Shown here piece by piece: positions 25,550-36,030 of a stretch of DNA of 64,000 nucleotides. Position numbers and translations under genes: made by a program. How positions within the stretch are numbered: the first letter of the stretch is position 1; each line of letters starts with the position of its first letter. The notes under the pieces are model-generated. The model did not search any database, was not told where the DNA came from, and was given only the letters and a program-made list of their open reading frames with translations. Source of the stretch: Aurantimonas sp. 22II-16-19i (GTDB lineage Bacteria; Pseudomonadota; Alphaproteobacteria; Rhizobiales; Rhizobiaceae); the NCBI RefSeq assembly GCF_002088275.1, contig NZ_AQQS01000001.1, positions 434,001-498,000 on the forward strand, written 5' to 3'.

Positions 25550-26710
25550 CTAGCCGGCAACATGATCCTGCATCCGCCCCACCGCCTCTTCGAGCGCAGC
25601 GTTGCCGCAGGCATAGGAGATGCGCACGAAGCGCTCGCCGCGGGAGAGGTCGAAGTCGATGCCGGGCGTCATCGCGACGTGGCATTCGGCAAGGATGCGG
25701 CGGCAGAAGTCGGATGCGCTCGCCTCGCCGTCGGGGATGCCGGCATAGGCATAGAAGGCGCCGTCGATGGGGGCGATGTCGCGGAAGCCGAGCGCCGGGA
25801 GTTCGCGCATCAGGAGATCGCGGTTGCGGACATAGGTCTCGCGCACGCGGTCGAGCTCGGCCGTCGCGTCGAACACCGCCGTCGCCGCCACCTGGGAGAG
25901 TTCCGGGGCGGAGATGTAGAGGCTCTGCCCGATCCGCTCGGCGACCCGCACCATTTCGGGCGGCAGCACGATCCAGCCGATCCGCCAGCCGGTCATGCAG
26001 TAGTATTTGGAGAAGGAATTGACGACGAAGGGCCGGTCGGAAAAGGCCAGCGCCGTCGCCTCGCCGCCCGAATAGGCGAGCCGGTGATAGATCTCGTCGG
26101 AAATGAAGCGGATGCCGTTCCGGTCGCAGAACGCGATCAGCCGCTCCAGCTCCGCGGGCGGCGTCACGGTGCCGGTCGGGTTGGCGGGGCTGGCGACGAG
26201 GACGCCGTCGATCGGCTTGTGGCGATGGGCCTCGTCAAGATGCTCCGCCGTCAGGAGGTAGCCGGTCGACACGTCGACGGGGATCTCGACCGGCTCGAGC
26301 CCGAGCACCTTGAGGATGTTGCGATAGGCGGGATAGCCGGGAGATGCGAGCGCGATGCGCGCGCCGGCATCGAAGGCGGCGAGAAAGGCGAGGTTGAACC
26401 CCGCCGAGGAGCCGGTCGTCACCATGATGCGCGATGCAGGAACCTCGACGCCGTAAGCCTCGCCATAGTGGCGGGCGATGCGCTCGCGCAGGGCCGGCAG
26501 CCCGGGCGCGTCGGTATAGGCGATCCGGCCCTTCGCCAGATGGGCGTTCGCCGCCGCGATGGCCTTTTCCGGCGTCGGCGCCTCGGGTTGGCCGACGGCG
26601 AGCGAGATCACCGGCGCGCCCCTTGCCCGCATCAGATTGGCTTCCGCAAGCACGTCCATCGCCCGGAACGGCAGGACGTCGGAGCGGCGGGAAGCGAAGA
26701 GTTCTGTCAT
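25550..26710 (-). CDS. Pyridoxal-phosphate class I/II aminotransferase
   Basis: A 386-residue fold-type I aminotransferase. ISLAVGQPEAPTP, ANPTGTVTPP and SDEIYHRLAY are present, and the PLP Lys lies in NSFSKYYCMTGWRIGW near residue 235. C-terminal GERFVRISYACG provides the substrate carboxylate Arg. The overall pattern is closest to the aspartate/aromatic aminotransferase Ig subfamily. The substrate is not determined. It is transcribed leftward and ends about 120 bases upstream of the uxaC start, so it might contribute to uxaC transcription, though uxaC has its own promoter. Confidence 0.9.
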   Translation of the reverse strand: MTELFASRRSDVLPFRAMDVLAEANLMRARGAPVISLAVGQPEAPTPEKAIAAANAHLAKGRIAYTDAPGLPALRERIARHYGEAYGVEVPASRIMVTTGSSAGFNLAFLAAFDAGARIALASPGYPAYRNILKVLGLEPVEIPVDVSTGYLLTAEHLDEAHRHKPIDGVLVASPANPTGTVTPPAELERLIAFCDRNGIRFISDEIYHRLAYSGGEATALAFSDRPFVVNSFSKYYCMTGWRIGWIVLPPEMVRVAERIGQSLYISAPELSQVAATAVFDATAELDRVRETYVRNRDLLMRELPALGFRDIAPIDGAFYAYAGIPDGEASASDFCRRILAECHVAMTPGIDFDLSRGERFVRISYACGNAALEEAVGRMQDHVAG

Positions 26711-26863
26711 GATCGGGGCGGCTTTCGGAGTTGGGCACGAAGGGCGGGTCGCGCTGCCGGCATTGCAGCGAGCAGGCCGGCCAGCTGACGACAAATTGAA
26801 CTGGCGTCCTTGCTACGAAATGCCGTTCCGGTCCACTAGCGAATGAGCAAAAGGGGACGGGCC

Positions 26864-28258
26864 ATGCGCAACATCGTCAGCTCCGTGATCGGACGCTTCG
26901 CCACTCTTGTCGTCACGGCAAGCCTTGCCTTGTCCGGCTTCGCGGGCGCCTCGCCGGCCTCGGCCCAGGCGCGCGCGAAAAACAGTCTTCCCCTGGTGCG
27001 CGACGCGGAGATCGAATCGCTGGTCGGCGACTACGCCCGCCCGCTCCTGAAGGCGGCCGGCCTGTCGCGCGCCGGCGTCCAGACGGTGCTGGTCAACTCC
27101 TCGGACTTCAACGCCTTCGTCCTCGGCCGGCGGATCTTCGTCAACACCGGCGCGATCACCATGACCGAGACGCCGAACCAGCTGATCGGCATCCTCGCCC
27201 ACGAGATCGGCCATCTGGCCGGCGGCCACCAGCAGCGCCTGCGCGAGCGGCTGGAGAGCGCCAAGGTCATGGCGATCGCCGCCGCCCTCCTCGGCGCCGG
27301 CGTCGCCATCGGCGGCAGTGCGGCCGGCGTGCGCGGCGCGACCGGCGCCGGGGCCGGCGTCTTTTCCGCCGGCGGTGCGGCGGCCCAGCGCTCGCTCCTC
27401 AACTACATGCGCGGCGAGGAATCCGTCGCCGACCGCGCGGCGATCAACTATCTCGCCAAGACCGGCCAATCCGGCCGCGGCCTCGTCGAGACCTTCCAGA
27501 CCCTCGACCGCAACAGCATGTTTTCCGGCTCCGGCGGCAGGTCCTACCTGTCGTCGCATCCGGCGCCGCGCGACCGTGTGCTGGCGATCGAGGAATCGGC
27601 CCGGCGCCTGACGCCCTACGACAAGCAGGACGCCGCCGCCCTCCTCGAGCGCCACGGCCTGGCGCGAGCCAAGATCGCCGCCTATGCCGGCGGCATGAAC
27701 GACGTGCGGCGGCTGTTCGCCAAGGATCCGCGCAGCCAGCCGGCGCTCTATGGCGACGCCATCGCGACGTTCCTGTCCGGACAACACGCCAGCGCCCTAA
27801 AGAAGATGGACGCCCTGATCGCCGCACGGCCGTCCAATCCCTGGTTCCACGAGATGCGCGGCGAGATCCTCCTCGAAGCCGGCCGGGCTCCGGAAGCGGT
27901 CGCGGCCTTCAAGCGGGCCGCCAAGCTCGACGGCTCGAATTCCGGGCTGCTGCAGGCGGAGATCGGCCAGGCGCTGGTCATGTCCGGCGGCAAGTCCGAT
28001 CTCAACCAGGCCATCGAGATGATCCAGGCGGGGCTGCAGAACGATCCGGTGAACGGCGAGGGCTACCGGTATCTGGCCATGGCCTACAGCCGGCTCGGCG
28101 ACATCGGCAGGGCCGAACTCGCCACCGCCGAGGGGCACTGGAACGTCGGCTCGCTGCAAGAGGCGAAGGTCTTCGCCGCCCGGGCGCAATCCAAACTGAA
28201 GCCGGGGACGCCGGCCTTCCGGCGCGCCCAGGACATCCTGTCGACGAAGACCCGGTGA
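26864..28258 (+). CDS. Periplasmic M48-family metalloprotease with TPR repeats (BepA/YfgC-like)
   Basis: A 464-residue secreted zinc protease. The signal peptide ends near ASAQ (residues 33-35). The zinc motif is HEIGH (113-117), with the third ligand Glu in RGEESVADRAAI about 70 residues on. The C-terminal half (about 280-450) is TPR-like, with EMRGEILLEAGRAPEAVAAF. This layout matches BepA, which handles outer-membrane protein assembly and LptD quality control. ATG 26864 with GGGGA upstream is preferred over ATG 26843. The DsbA-like gene follows, a common rhizobial pairing. Confidence 0.92.
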   Translation: MRNIVSSVIGRFATLVVTASLALSGFAGASPASAQARAKNSLPLVRDAEIESLVGDYARPLLKAAGLSRAGVQTVLVNSSDFNAFVLGRRIFVNTGAITMTETPNQLIGILAHEIGHLAGGHQQRLRERLESAKVMAIAAALLGAGVAIGGSAAGVRGATGAGAGVFSAGGAAAQRSLLNYMRGEESVADRAAINYLAKTGQSGRGLVETFQTLDRNSMFSGSGGRSYLSSHPAPRDRVLAIEESARRLTPYDKQDAAALLERHGLARAKIAAYAGGMNDVRRLFAKDPRSQPALYGDAIATFLSGQHASALKKMDALIAARPSNPWFHEMRGEILLEAGRAPEAVAAFKRAAKLDGSNSGLLQAEIGQALVMSGGKSDLNQAIEMIQAGLQNDPVNGEGYRYLAMAYSRLGDIGRAELATAEGHWNVGSLQEAKVFAARAQSKLKPGTPAFRRAQDILSTKTR

Positions 28259-28368
28259 CCGGGCCTTCACCAATGGCGGCTAAGCCCGCTCCAGCAAGAA
28301 CGCCGCGATCGAAGGTGCCGGTGACGATGACCGGACCCATCGCCCGACCGAAAACAAGGAACATCCTG

Positions 28369-29136
28369 ATGGCCCTCAGACGCACCGCCGCAGCCGCGCT
28401 CGCCCTGGCCCTTCTCTGCACGACGGGCGCTCCGGCGGTCGCGCAGGACAAGTTCGACGGCGATCAGACCAAGGAAATCGAGGCGATCGTCCGCAACTAC
28501 CTCGTCACCCATCCGGAGGTGCTGGTCGAGGCGATCAACGCGCTCGAAGCCAAGCGCACGGCCGAAGCCGCAGCCTCCCAGAAGCAGGCCGTCGCCGCGA
28601 ATGCCGAGGCGATCTTCTCGACGCCCGAGGGGACCGCGCTCGGCAATCCGGAGGGCGACGTCACCGTCGTCGAGTTCTTCGACTACAATTGCGGCTACTG
28701 CAAACAAGCGCTCACCGACATGGACGCGCTGCTGAAGAACGATTCGAACGTGCGCTTCATCCTGAAGGAAATCCCGGTCCTCGGGCCGAAGTCGATCGAG
28801 GCGTCGCGGGTAAGCCTCGCCTTCCGAAAGCTCAAGCCCGAACTCTACGGCGACTTCCATCGCAAGCTCCTGGCCTCGCGGGGCACGGCGGACGAGAAGC
28901 GCGCCATCGCCGTCGCAGCCGAGTTCGGCGTCGACGAAGCGGCCCTGCGCCCCGTGATGGCGTCGGCGGAAGTCGCCGCCGACATCGCCAAAGACAACGA
29001 GGTCGCGACGGCCCTCGGCGTCAACGGCACGCCGAGCTACGTCATCGAGGACCAGGTGCTGGCCGGCGCGGTCGGCATCGACAATCTGCAGGCCGCGATC
29101 GCGAATGTCCGATCCTGCGGCAGTGCGACGTGCTGA
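28369..29136 (+). CDS. Secreted DsbA-family thiol:disulfide oxidoreductase (Com1-like)
   Basis: A 255-residue periplasmic thioredoxin-fold protein. The signal peptide is cleaved after AVA (near residue 25). An N-terminal helical ScsC-like segment (about 30-85) precedes the active site CGYC (Cys108/Cys111) in VEFFDYNCGYC, and the cis-Pro loop is GVNGTPSYV. ATG 28369 has AAGGA seven bases upstream; an open frame from 28255 is not used. C-terminal Cys residues (SCGSATC) add a second possible pair, which is unusual. It probably oxidises or isomerises disulfides of exported proteins. Confidence 0.92.
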   Translation: MALRRTAAAALALALLCTTGAPAVAQDKFDGDQTKEIEAIVRNYLVTHPEVLVEAINALEAKRTAEAAASQKQAVAANAEAIFSTPEGTALGNPEGDVTVVEFFDYNCGYCKQALTDMDALLKNDSNVRFILKEIPVLGPKSIEASRVSLAFRKLKPELYGDFHRKLLASRGTADEKRAIAVAAEFGVDEAALRPVMASAEVAADIAKDNEVATALGVNGTPSYVIEDQVLAGAVGIDNLQAAIANVRSCGSATC

Positions 29137-29472
29137 AAACCGCCCGAAAGCTTGAGCCTTCCCGCAATTAGAGCTTTGCGAACGAGGGTTCGGGCCTTAT
29201 AGGGCTCTGTGAATTGCGACGGTCAGACGTCGCCAAACCGTCCGTGAGCGCCGAGCTACGATGCCGATCGTCGCTGCCTATGACTCCTGCGGCCGAAATC
29301 CTCGCCCGGCCCCCCTTTCGCGCCGGGGAACCGTCGCGATCAAGGCCTGCGGTGCGGTGATCGGGCCGTCCGGCAGCAGCGCGTCCCGCCGCATGGCGCA
29401 GGGACGCACTAGGCTCCGTGGCCTCACCGCCAGCAGGCTCCACCCTCAGATCGAATCGCTCCAAGGAAGACA
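29137..29472. other. Intergenic region upstream of accB; aroQ not present
   Basis: No gene is supported in these 336 bases. In many relatives aroQ (type II dehydroquinase, about 145 codons) lies here, directly before accB; nothing resembling it is readable on either strand. The accB promoter presumably lies here, but no clear consensus pair was found. Confidence 0.5.
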
Positions 29473-29952
29473 ATGCCCAAGGAAGACATGACGGTCGACC
29501 CGCGTTTCGTTCGCGAAATCGCGTCGATCCTGAAGGAGACCGACCTGACCGAGATCGAAGTCGAGAACGGCTCGATGAAGGTCCGCGTGACGCGCAAGCA
29601 CGAGCAGGCGCAGATCCAGATGCCGGCCTATTACCCGCCGCAGCATCAGGCGCCGGCCCATCAGCAGGCCCCGGCCCAAGCGAGCGCCGCCCCCGCCGCG
29701 CCGGCAAGCGGCCCCGAGGCCGGCAGCGTTCCCTCGCCGATGGTCGGCACGGTCTATCTGGCCGCGGCGCCCGGCGCCAAGCAGTTCGTCGAGGTCGGCC
29801 AGAGCGTTGCCGAAGGCGAGACGCTGCTGATCATCGAGGCGATGAAGACGATGAACCAGATCCCCGCCCCGCGCGCCGGCAAGGTGACGAAGATCCTGGT
29901 CGAGAACGCCCAACCCGTCGAGTACGGCGAAGCCCTCGTCGTCATCGCGTAA
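29473..29952 (+). CDS. accB: Biotin carboxyl carrier protein of acetyl-CoA carboxylase
   Basis: The 159-residue BCCP carries biotin between biotin carboxylase and carboxyltransferase in the first step of fatty acid synthesis. The N-terminal segment (about 1-50) is a dimerisation region, followed by an Ala/Pro/Gln-rich linker (about 52-82). The biotinyl domain covers about 84-158, and the biotinylated Lys is in EAMKTMN near residue 124. AAGGAAG just before ATG 29473 serves as RBS. accC follows after 11 bases. Confidence 0.97.
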   Translation: MPKEDMTVDPRFVREIASILKETDLTEIEVENGSMKVRVTRKHEQAQIQMPAYYPPQHQAPAHQQAPAQASAAPAAPASGPEAGSVPSPMVGTVYLAAAPGAKQFVEVGQSVAEGETLLIIEAMKTMNQIPAPRAGKVTKILVENAQPVEYGEALVVIA

Positions 29953-29963
29953 GGGGGCACCTC

Positions 29964-31313
29964 ATGGTCAAGAAGGTCCTCATCGCCAATCGCGGCGAAA
30001 TCGCCTTGCGCGTCCTCAGAGCCTGCAAGGAGCTGGGCATCTCGACGGTGGCTGTGCATTCGACCGCCGACAACGCGGCGATGCACGTCCGGCTTGCCGA
30101 CGAGAGCGTCTGCATCGGACCGCCGCCCTCGCGCGACAGCTACCTGAACATCCCGTCGATCGTCGCGGCCTGCGAGATTTCCGGCGCCGACGCCGTCCAT
30201 CCGGGCTACGGCTTCCTGTCGGAGAACGCCCGCTTCGCGGACATCCTCGATGCACACGGCCTGACCTTCATCGGCCCGACCGCGGACCACATCCGCATCA
30301 TGGGCGACAAGATCGAGGCCAAGCGCACCGCCAAGCGCCTCGGGATCCCCGTCGTGCCGGGTTCGGCCGGCGCCGTGACCGAGGACACCGAAGCCCTGAG
30401 GATCGCCGACGAGATCGGTTTTCCGGTCATCGTCAAGGCCTCGGCCGGCGGCGGCGGACGCGGCATGAAGGTTGCGAAAACCCGCGAAGACATGGTGGTG
30501 GCACTGCAGACCGCGCGGCAGGAAGCCGGCGCCGCCTTCGGGGACGATGCGGTCTATATCGAGAAATATCTCGAGAAGCCGCGCCACATCGAGGTGCAGG
30601 TGTTCGGCGACGGCGCCGGCAACGCCATCCATCTCGGTGAACGCGACTGCTCCCTGCAGCGCCGTCACCAGAAGGTCTGGGAGGAGGCGAACTCGCCGGC
30701 GCTCTCGCCCGAGCAGCGCAAGCGGATCGGCGAGATCTGCGCCAACGCCATGTCCGAGCTGCGCTATCGCGGCGCCGGCACGATCGAGTTTCTCTACGAG
30801 AACGGCGAGTTCTACTTCATCGAGATGAACACCCGCCTGCAGGTGGAGCATCCGGTGACGGAAGCGATCACCGGCATCGACCTCGTCCACGAGCAGATCC
30901 GCGTCGCCAGCGGCGAAGGTCTTTCCGTCACGCAGGACGAGATCGTCTTCTCCGGCCACGCCATCGAATGCCGCATCAATGCCGAGGATCCGCGCACCTT
31001 CGCGCCCTCGCCCGGCAAGATCACCTACTACCATGCCCCGGGCGGCCTCGGCGTTCGGGTCGATTCCGGCGTGTATCAGGGCTATTCGATCCCGCCCTAC
31101 TACGACAGCCTGATCGGCAAGCTGATCGTCCATGGCCGCAACCGGGCCGAATGCATGATGCGGCTGCGGCGGGCGCTGGACGAGATCGTCGTCGACGGCG
31201 TCAAGACGACGCTGCCGTTGTTCCGCGATCTCGTGGACAATCCCGACGTCGGAGCCGGCAACTACGACATCCACTGGCTGGAGAAGTATCTGACCGGCGG
31301 CGCCAAGGCCTGA
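29964..31313 (+). CDS. accC: Acetyl-CoA carboxylase biotin carboxylase subunit
   Basis: A 449-residue ATP-grasp enzyme that carboxylates biotin on AccB using bicarbonate and ATP. It begins [25 protein letters not shown]. Glycine-rich [12 protein letters not shown] lies near residue 160, [17 protein letters not shown] near 200-216, and [16 protein letters not shown] near 285-300. ATG 29964 has AAGGGGG upstream. Length matches E. coli AccC (449). It forms an operon with accB and probably aat, 220 bases downstream. Confidence 0.98.
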   Translation: MVKKVLIANRGEIALRVLRACKELGISTVAVHSTADNAAMHVRLADESVCIGPPPSRDSYLNIPSIVAACEISGADAVHPGYGFLSENARFADILDAHGLTFIGPTADHIRIMGDKIEAKRTAKRLGIPVVPGSAGAVTEDTEALRIADEIGFPVIVKASAGGGGRGMKVAKTREDMVVALQTARQEAGAAFGDDAVYIEKYLEKPRHIEVQVFGDGAGNAIHLGERDCSLQRRHQKVWEEANSPALSPEQRKRIGEICANAMSELRYRGAGTIEFLYENGEFYFIEMNTRLQVEHPVTEAITGIDLVHEQIRVASGEGLSVTQDEIVFSGHAIECRINAEDPRTFAPSPGKITYYHAPGGLGVRVDSGVYQGYSIPPYYDSLIGKLIVHGRNRAECMMRLRRALDEIVVDGVKTTLPLFRDLVDNPDVGAGNYDIHWLEKYLTGGAKA

Positions 31314-31534
31314 GGGCGCGCCGGCGAGCCCCACCGAGCTTGCTGAACCGGCGGTGACGGACATGACCTGTGCCCGCCGCCGGGTCGCCCGCGCTCCCTG
31401 GCCGCGCTGTGGCGGCTCGGTCGAAATCGCGATTTGTTCAACGGTTGGCCGCATCAGTGGCCTTGCCCGCCGGGAAGACGTCTGGCGGAATGCGATCCGG
31501 ACGATCGCGGTACGGTCGATTGGTCGAGGCGAAG

Positions 31535-32203
31535 ATGGCGAGACGCGGCGGCAAGACCCTGACGATCACGCCGGAACTGCTGCTCAAGGCGTATGCCTCG
31601 GGGATCTTCCCGATGGCGGAATCAGCCGACGACCCGCAGATCTTCTGGGTGGACCCGACCGAGCGCGGCATCCTGCCGCTCGAGGCGTTCCACATCCCGC
31701 GCAGCCTGCGCAAGGTGATCCGCCGCAGCGCGTTCACTGTCACGGTCGACACGGGCTTCGCCGCGGTGGTCGACGGCTGTGCCGAGCCTGCCCCCGGCCG
31801 CGACAAGACCTGGATCAACCGGCAGATCCGCGATCTCTACATCGCGCTCTACCGGGAGGGCTTCGCCCATTCGGTCGAAGTCTGGCAGGACGGCGCGCTG
31901 GTCGGCGGGCTCTACGGCGTCTCGATCAACGGCGCGTTCTTCGGCGAAAGCATGTTCTCACGGGCCACCGACGCCTCGAAGGTCGCCCTCGCCTTCCTGT
32001 GCGAGCGCCTGATGCGCGGCGGATACCTGCTGCTCGACACCCAGTTCATCACGTCGCATCTGGAGCGCTTCGGAGCGATCGAGATCGAGCGGGACGAGTA
32101 TCAGCACAGGCTGCAGGAGGCGCTGGGGGTCGCCGCGACCTTCTATCCGGCGGGCGCCGGCACGTCGGAATCGGTTTTGCAGCTCTTCAGCCAGACATCG
32201 TAG
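31535..32203 (+). CDS. aat: Leucyl/phenylalanyl-tRNA--protein transferase
   Basis: N-end rule enzyme that adds Leu or Phe to N-terminal Arg or Lys of proteins for ClpAP degradation. The 222-residue product has [37 protein letters not shown]-like [26 protein letters not shown] and the conserved [21 protein letters not shown] 31535 is preferred; the frame is open for about 165 bases upstream. Its 3' end overlaps the convergent DUF2155 gene by 61 bases. Confidence 0.95.
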   Translation: MARRGGKTLTITPELLLKAYASGIFPMAESADDPQIFWVDPTERGILPLEAFHIPRSLRKVIRRSAFTVTVDTGFAAVVDGCAEPAPGRDKTWINRQIRDLYIALYREGFAHSVEVWQDGALVGGLYGVSINGAFFGESMFSRATDASKVALAFLCERLMRGGYLLLDTQFITSHLERFGAIEIERDEYQHRLQEALGVAATFYPAGAGTSESVLQLFSQTS

Positions 32204-32598
32204 ACGGGATGCTCGACGGCGTTGAGCCCGGGTGAATCGGCGAACATCCAGCCCGAGAAGATCCGCTGGATCTTCCGGTCGAGGGTGATCTCGTCGACCT
32301 GGACGAAGGCGTCGGTCTTCTCCGCCTCGCCCTCGGCGGCGGTCAGGCAGACGCGCGGGGTCACCCGCAGCGCCCCGAACTGTACCGTCTCGTCGATATA
32401 GACGTCGAAGCTGGTGATCCGCCCCGTGATCTTGTCGATGCCGGAGAACACTGCGACGGGGTTCTTGATCCGCGGCGTCGGCGTCGCGAACTGCGCGTCG
32501 GGGGCGAGTTCTTCCTGCGCCAGTGCCACGGGGGCAGCCGACATGACCGACGCGGCAAGTGCGGATGCAAGGAACGGTCGGGTCTTCATCCACATCAT
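32143..32598 (-). CDS. DUF2155 secreted protein
   Basis: A 151-residue exported protein. The signal peptide ends near VALAQ (about residue 28). The conserved DUF2155 core is [37 protein letters not shown] and [28 protein letters not shown], with two Cys that could form a disulfide. Function is unknown, but the gene is repeatedly found between aat and the NDUFA12 gene in alphaproteobacteria, as here. The first ATG (32598) is given; ATG 32589 is equally possible because no RBS is clear. It overlaps the 3' end of aat. Confidence 0.9.
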   Translation of the reverse strand: MMWMKTRPFLASALAASVMSAAPVALAQEELAPDAQFATPTPRIKNPVAVFSGIDKITGRITSFDVYIDETVQFGALRVTPRVCLTAAEGEAEKTDAFVQVDEITLDRKIQRIFSGWMFADSPGLNAVEHPVYDVWLKSCKTDSDVPAPAG

Positions 32599-32771
32599 GC
32601 GGGGTCGCGGTGTACCACTGTGACGGCGTCGGGTAGCGCCGAGGAAGATTTCAGATCGTGAACGGACCCATCCGTGCCCCGACGTCGTGCGACACCCGGC
32701 TAGCGCGCGAATGAGGCGGTCGTGGGGTCGCAGCAGCAGCCCCGGTAATCAGGACGTCTGCAGCTTCGGAC

Positions 32772-33155
32772 TCAAGGGGTCCAGGCGTCGTATTCGCCGG
32801 TGACGCGCGGCCGCTCGGCGCCCGGCCGCAGCAGCGAACCGGCCGGTCGGTAGGCCTTGCCGGTGCCGGTATGATTCGGCTCGAACGGCTTCTGCCATTC
32901 GCGCGGGACATAGGACTCCTCGCTCGGCGGCGTATCGACGCGGTGATGCATCCAACCATGCCAGCCGACCGGGATCATCGAGGCCTCGGAGGGTCCGTTG
33001 TAGATCACCCAGCGACGCTTGCCGTCGGCATTGGTGTAGTAGACGTTGCCGAACTCGTCCTCACCGACTTTCCTGCCCTGGCGCCAGGTATAGAACCTCG
33101 TGCCGATCGTCTGGCCCTGCCACCAGGTGAAGATTTGAAGAAGCCATTCCTTCAT
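32772..33155 (-). CDS. NADH:ubiquinone oxidoreductase NDUFA12-family protein
   Basis: A 127-residue homologue of mitochondrial complex I subunit NDUFA12 (B17.2), a supernumerary subunit shared by alphaproteobacteria and mitochondria. Diagnostic residues include FTWWQGQTIGTRFYTWRQG, VGEDEFGNVYY, RRWVIYNG and VGWHGWMHH. The ATG giving MKEWLLQIFTWW is chosen over a GTG 20 codons earlier. It is far from any nuo cluster, as is usual. Presence supports an alphaproteobacterial source. Confidence 0.95.
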   Translation of the reverse strand: MKEWLLQIFTWWQGQTIGTRFYTWRQGRKVGEDEFGNVYYTNADGKRRWVIYNGPSEASMIPVGWHGWMHHRVDTPPSEESYVPREWQKPFEPNHTGTGKAYRPAGSLLRPGAERPRVTGEYDAWTP

Positions 33156-33266
33156 GGGGATTCCGATCCATGCAAAGTCGCGCCCGTTATGCGTCCGGCG
33201 ACCGCAAATGTCCACCCGCTGCGCGCCCGTCTGCAGGGCTTTGAGCCGGCACCTCGGCCCGCCGGC

Positions 33267-33740
33267 TCAGGCGGATGTGCGTCCCTTCTCCTCGCCGCCG
33301 GTGACGCTGGTCTTGGCGCCCTGCTGCTCCCGGCTGTCGACGAAATGGACCATGACGAGAAGGCCGCCGAGGGCGAGGAAGGTCGCCGCCAGCCCGGCGA
33401 GGAATGCCCCGCTCGTCGTGTCCACCTCGAGCAGGATCAGCTTCCGCACCACCGCCAGGACGCCGATCACGATGACGGTCCGCACCTGGGCGAGGCGATG
33501 GTCGCCCAGCGCCATCTGGTGGATCGAGTGGGCGAGCTCCAGCGCGATGATCGCCGCGAGGACCCGGTCGAACAGGGTCTGGAAGGCCGAGTAGTCCAGC
33601 GGCTGGCCGAAATCGAAGAGCGCCAGCCCGGTCGCCCGCAGGAAGCTCCACAGGGTCAGAAGGACGACGCCGACCATGCCGAACAGCAGGATGTGCGCGA
33701 CCAGCTTCTCGAATCGGAAATAGAGTTTCACCAGATGCAT
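33267..33740 (-). CDS. PsiE-like (phosphate-starvation-inducible) membrane protein
   Basis: A 157-residue protein with four predicted transmembrane helices, beginning MHLVKLYFRFEKLVAHILLFGMV. The conserved PsiE features are FEKxVxxxL, a central LAAIIALELAHSIHQ and VRTVIVIGVLAVVRKLILLE. The PsiE family has no defined biochemical role. The ATG at 33740 is taken as start; the open frame extends further but without family similarity. A charged C-terminal tail (REQQGAKTSVTGGEEK) is cytoplasmic. It appears to be a single gene downstream of the GNAT gene on the same strand. Confidence 0.78.
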   Translation of the reverse strand: MHLVKLYFRFEKLVAHILLFGMVGVVLLTLWSFLRATGLALFDFGQPLDYSAFQTLFDRVLAAIIALELAHSIHQMALGDHRLAQVRTVIVIGVLAVVRKLILLEVDTTSGAFLAGLAATFLALGGLLVMVHFVDSREQQGAKTSVTGGEEKGRTSA

Positions 33741-33849
33741 GCCGCCGCTCCCGTCGCGGCGAAACGACGATCGCTCCGCTCGTTGCGCAGAGTGGCTGAG
33801 GCCAGGGCGTTCGTCCAGCATGCCCCGCAGGAGCCGCGCGCCGCCCCCG

Positions 33850-34353
33850 CTACGCGCCGAGGCGTCGTTCGTAGACGACCGCCGGAATGCCGCTGTCGGC
33901 GGCGCCGCAATTGTCGGTGCGGCCGGCCGGGGCGAAGCCGTGCGCCTCGTAGAAGCCCACGGCCCTGGCATTTGCCGCCTCGACCTCCAGCCGCATGGTC
34001 GTCGCATCGGGAAAGGCGTCGGTGATCTCGGCGAGGAGATCGGTGCCGATCCCCTGCCCCTGGAGGTCCGGATGGACGTAGAGCTGATGCAGCACCACCA
34101 GCTTCTTCTCCGGATCGGACGACGCGGCGAAGGCCATGCCACCGATCCGGGAGCCGTCGTCGGCAACGATGAATTCCGATTCCGGCCGCGTCAGCCGCGG
34201 TTCCAGCTCCTGGACCGAATGCCACGAAGCGGTGATCTCGCGGACCCGCTCGACCCCGTAGATCGCGTCATAGGTGTCGTGCCACGTGGCCCCGAGCAGT
34301 TGGGAGATGGCTTCGAGATCGTTGCGGCCGGCGGTGCGGACGAAGAAGGTCAT
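33850..34353 (-). CDS. GNAT-family N-acetyltransferase
   Basis: A 167-residue acetyltransferase with the acetyl-CoA binding motif [17 protein letters not shown] near residues 91-107 and the C-terminal [14 protein letters not shown]. The N-terminal [16 protein letters not shown] is typical of GNAT. Its ATG overlaps the gatB stop (ATGA, four bases), so it is co-translated with gatB. The substrate is unknown; it may be a small molecule or a protein N-terminus. Confidence 0.9.
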   Translation of the reverse strand: MTFFVRTAGRNDLEAISQLLGATWHDTYDAIYGVERVREITASWHSVQELEPRLTRPESEFIVADDGSRIGGMAFAASSDPEKKLVVLHQLYVHPDLQGQGIGTDLLAEITDAFPDATTMRLEVEAANARAVGFYEAHGFAPAGRTDNCGAADSGIPAVVYERRLGA

Positions 34354-35849
34354 TCCACCCCCAGCTTCTCTTTCACCAGCGCGTTGACCGCCTGGGGGTT
34401 GGCCTTGCCGCCCGTCGCCTTCATCACCTGGCCGACGAACCAGCCGGCGAGCGAGGGCTTCGCCCTGGCCTGCTCGGCCTTTTCCGGGTTCGCCGCGATC
34501 ACCTCGTCGACGGCCTTTTCGATGGCGCCGGTGTCGGTGACCTGCTTCATGCCGCGGCTCTCGACGATCTCCTTCGGGTCGCCGCCCTCGTTCCAGACGA
34601 TCTCGAAGAGGTCCTTGGCGATCTTGCCGGAGATCGTCTCCGCGCGGATGAGGTCGAGGATCGCGCCCAGCTGCTCGGCCGAGACCGGCGTCTCGTCGAT
34701 GTCCTTGCCGGCCTTGTTGAGTGCGCCGAGGAGATCGTTGATCACCCAGTTCGCCGCCTGCTTGGCGTCGCGCCCCGCCGCGACCTTTTCGAAATAGTCG
34801 GCGATCGCCTTCTCCGACACGAGGATCGAAGCGTCATAGGTCGACAGCCCGGCGTCCTTGATCAGCCGTGCCTTCTTGTCGTCGGGGAGCTCGGGCAGCT
34901 CCTTCAGGAGAGCGTCGACATAGGCCTGGTCGAATTCCAGCGGCAGGAGATCGGGATCGGGGAAATAGCGGTAGTCGTGGGCGTCTTCCTTCGAGCGCAT
35001 CGCCCGCGTCTCGCCCTTCACCGGATCGAACAGCCGGGTCTCCTGGTCGATGACGCCGCCATCCTCGATGATGGCGATCTGGCGCCGCGCCTCCGTCTCG
35101 ATCGCCTGGCCGACGAAGCGGATGGAGTTGACGTTCTTGATTTCGCAGCGCGTGCCGAAAGGGCCGCCCGGCCGGCGCACCGAGACATTGACGTCGGCGC
35201 GCATCGAGCCTTCGTCCATGTTGCCGTCGCAGGTGCCGAGATAGCGCACGATCGTCCGGAGCTTGGTCAGAAAGGCTTTCGCCTCGTCGGGCGAGCGCAT
35301 GTCGGGCTTGGAGACGATCTCCATCAGCGCGACGCCGGAACGGTTGAGGTCGATGAAAGACATGGTCGGATGCTGGTCGTGCATCGACTTGCCGGCGTCC
35401 TGCTCGAGATGCAGTCGCTCCAGGCCGATCTCGATTTCCTCGAACTCGCCCTTGGAATCCGGCCCGAGGGAGACGATCACCGTGCCTTCGCCGACGATCG
35501 GATCCTTGTACTGGGAGATCTGATAACCCTGGGGGAGATCGGGGAAGAAGTAGTTCTTCCGGTCGAAGACCGAGCGGTGGTTGATCTTGGCCTTCAGGCC
35601 GAGACCGGTGCGGATCGCCTGCTTGACGCATTCCTCGTTGATCACCGGCAGCATGCCGGGCATGGCGGCGTCGACGAGGCTGACATGGGAGTTCGGCTCG
35701 GCGCCGAAGCCGGTGGAGGCGCCGGAGAACAGCTTGGCCTCCGACGTCACCTGGGCGTGCACTTCGAGGCCGATGATGATCTCCCAGTCGCCGGTGGCGC
35801 CGGAGATGAAGGTCTTCGGATCGGGCGTACGGGTGTCGACGAGGGTCAT
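34350..35849 (-). CDS. gatB: Asp-tRNA(Asn)/Glu-tRNA(Gln) amidotransferase subunit B
   Basis: The 499-residue kinase/tRNA-binding subunit of GatCAB, which activates Glu-tRNA(Gln) or Asp-tRNA(Asn) for amidation. The GatB_N cradle has [24 protein letters not shown], with [16 protein letters not shown] near residue 100. The C-terminal YqeY-like tail domain ends [22 protein letters not shown]. This indicates an organism using transamidation for Gln-tRNA (and perhaps Asn-tRNA). gatA and gatC are elsewhere. It overlaps the GNAT gene by four bases. Confidence 0.97.
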   Translation of the reverse strand: MTLVDTRTPDPKTFISGATGDWEIIIGLEVHAQVTSEAKLFSGASTGFGAEPNSHVSLVDAAMPGMLPVINEECVKQAIRTGLGLKAKINHRSVFDRKNYFFPDLPQGYQISQYKDPIVGEGTVIVSLGPDSKGEFEEIEIGLERLHLEQDAGKSMHDQHPTMSFIDLNRSGVALMEIVSKPDMRSPDEAKAFLTKLRTIVRYLGTCDGNMDEGSMRADVNVSVRRPGGPFGTRCEIKNVNSIRFVGQAIETEARRQIAIIEDGGVIDQETRLFDPVKGETRAMRSKEDAHDYRYFPDPDLLPLEFDQAYVDALLKELPELPDDKKARLIKDAGLSTYDASILVSEKAIADYFEKVAAGRDAKQAANWVINDLLGALNKAGKDIDETPVSAEQLGAILDLIRAETISGKIAKDLFEIVWNEGGDPKEIVESRGMKQVTDTGAIEKAVDEVIAANPEKAEQARAKPSLAGWFVGQVMKATGGKANPQAVNALVKEKLGVE

Positions 35850-36030
35850 GGGCGTGTCCGGATGGCTGCGAAATGGCGTGGGATTTGGCTAGAGGAAAGC
35901 GGCATCGGGTTCAAGCTCGCTGGATCGGACGGGCTTTCCCGCCAGGCCTGGTCCGATGCTGCGGGACGAGAGCCGATCTGCTATCGTGGCACGAGCATCG
36001 ATGAACATGCCCCGACCTGAGGAGCCGACC

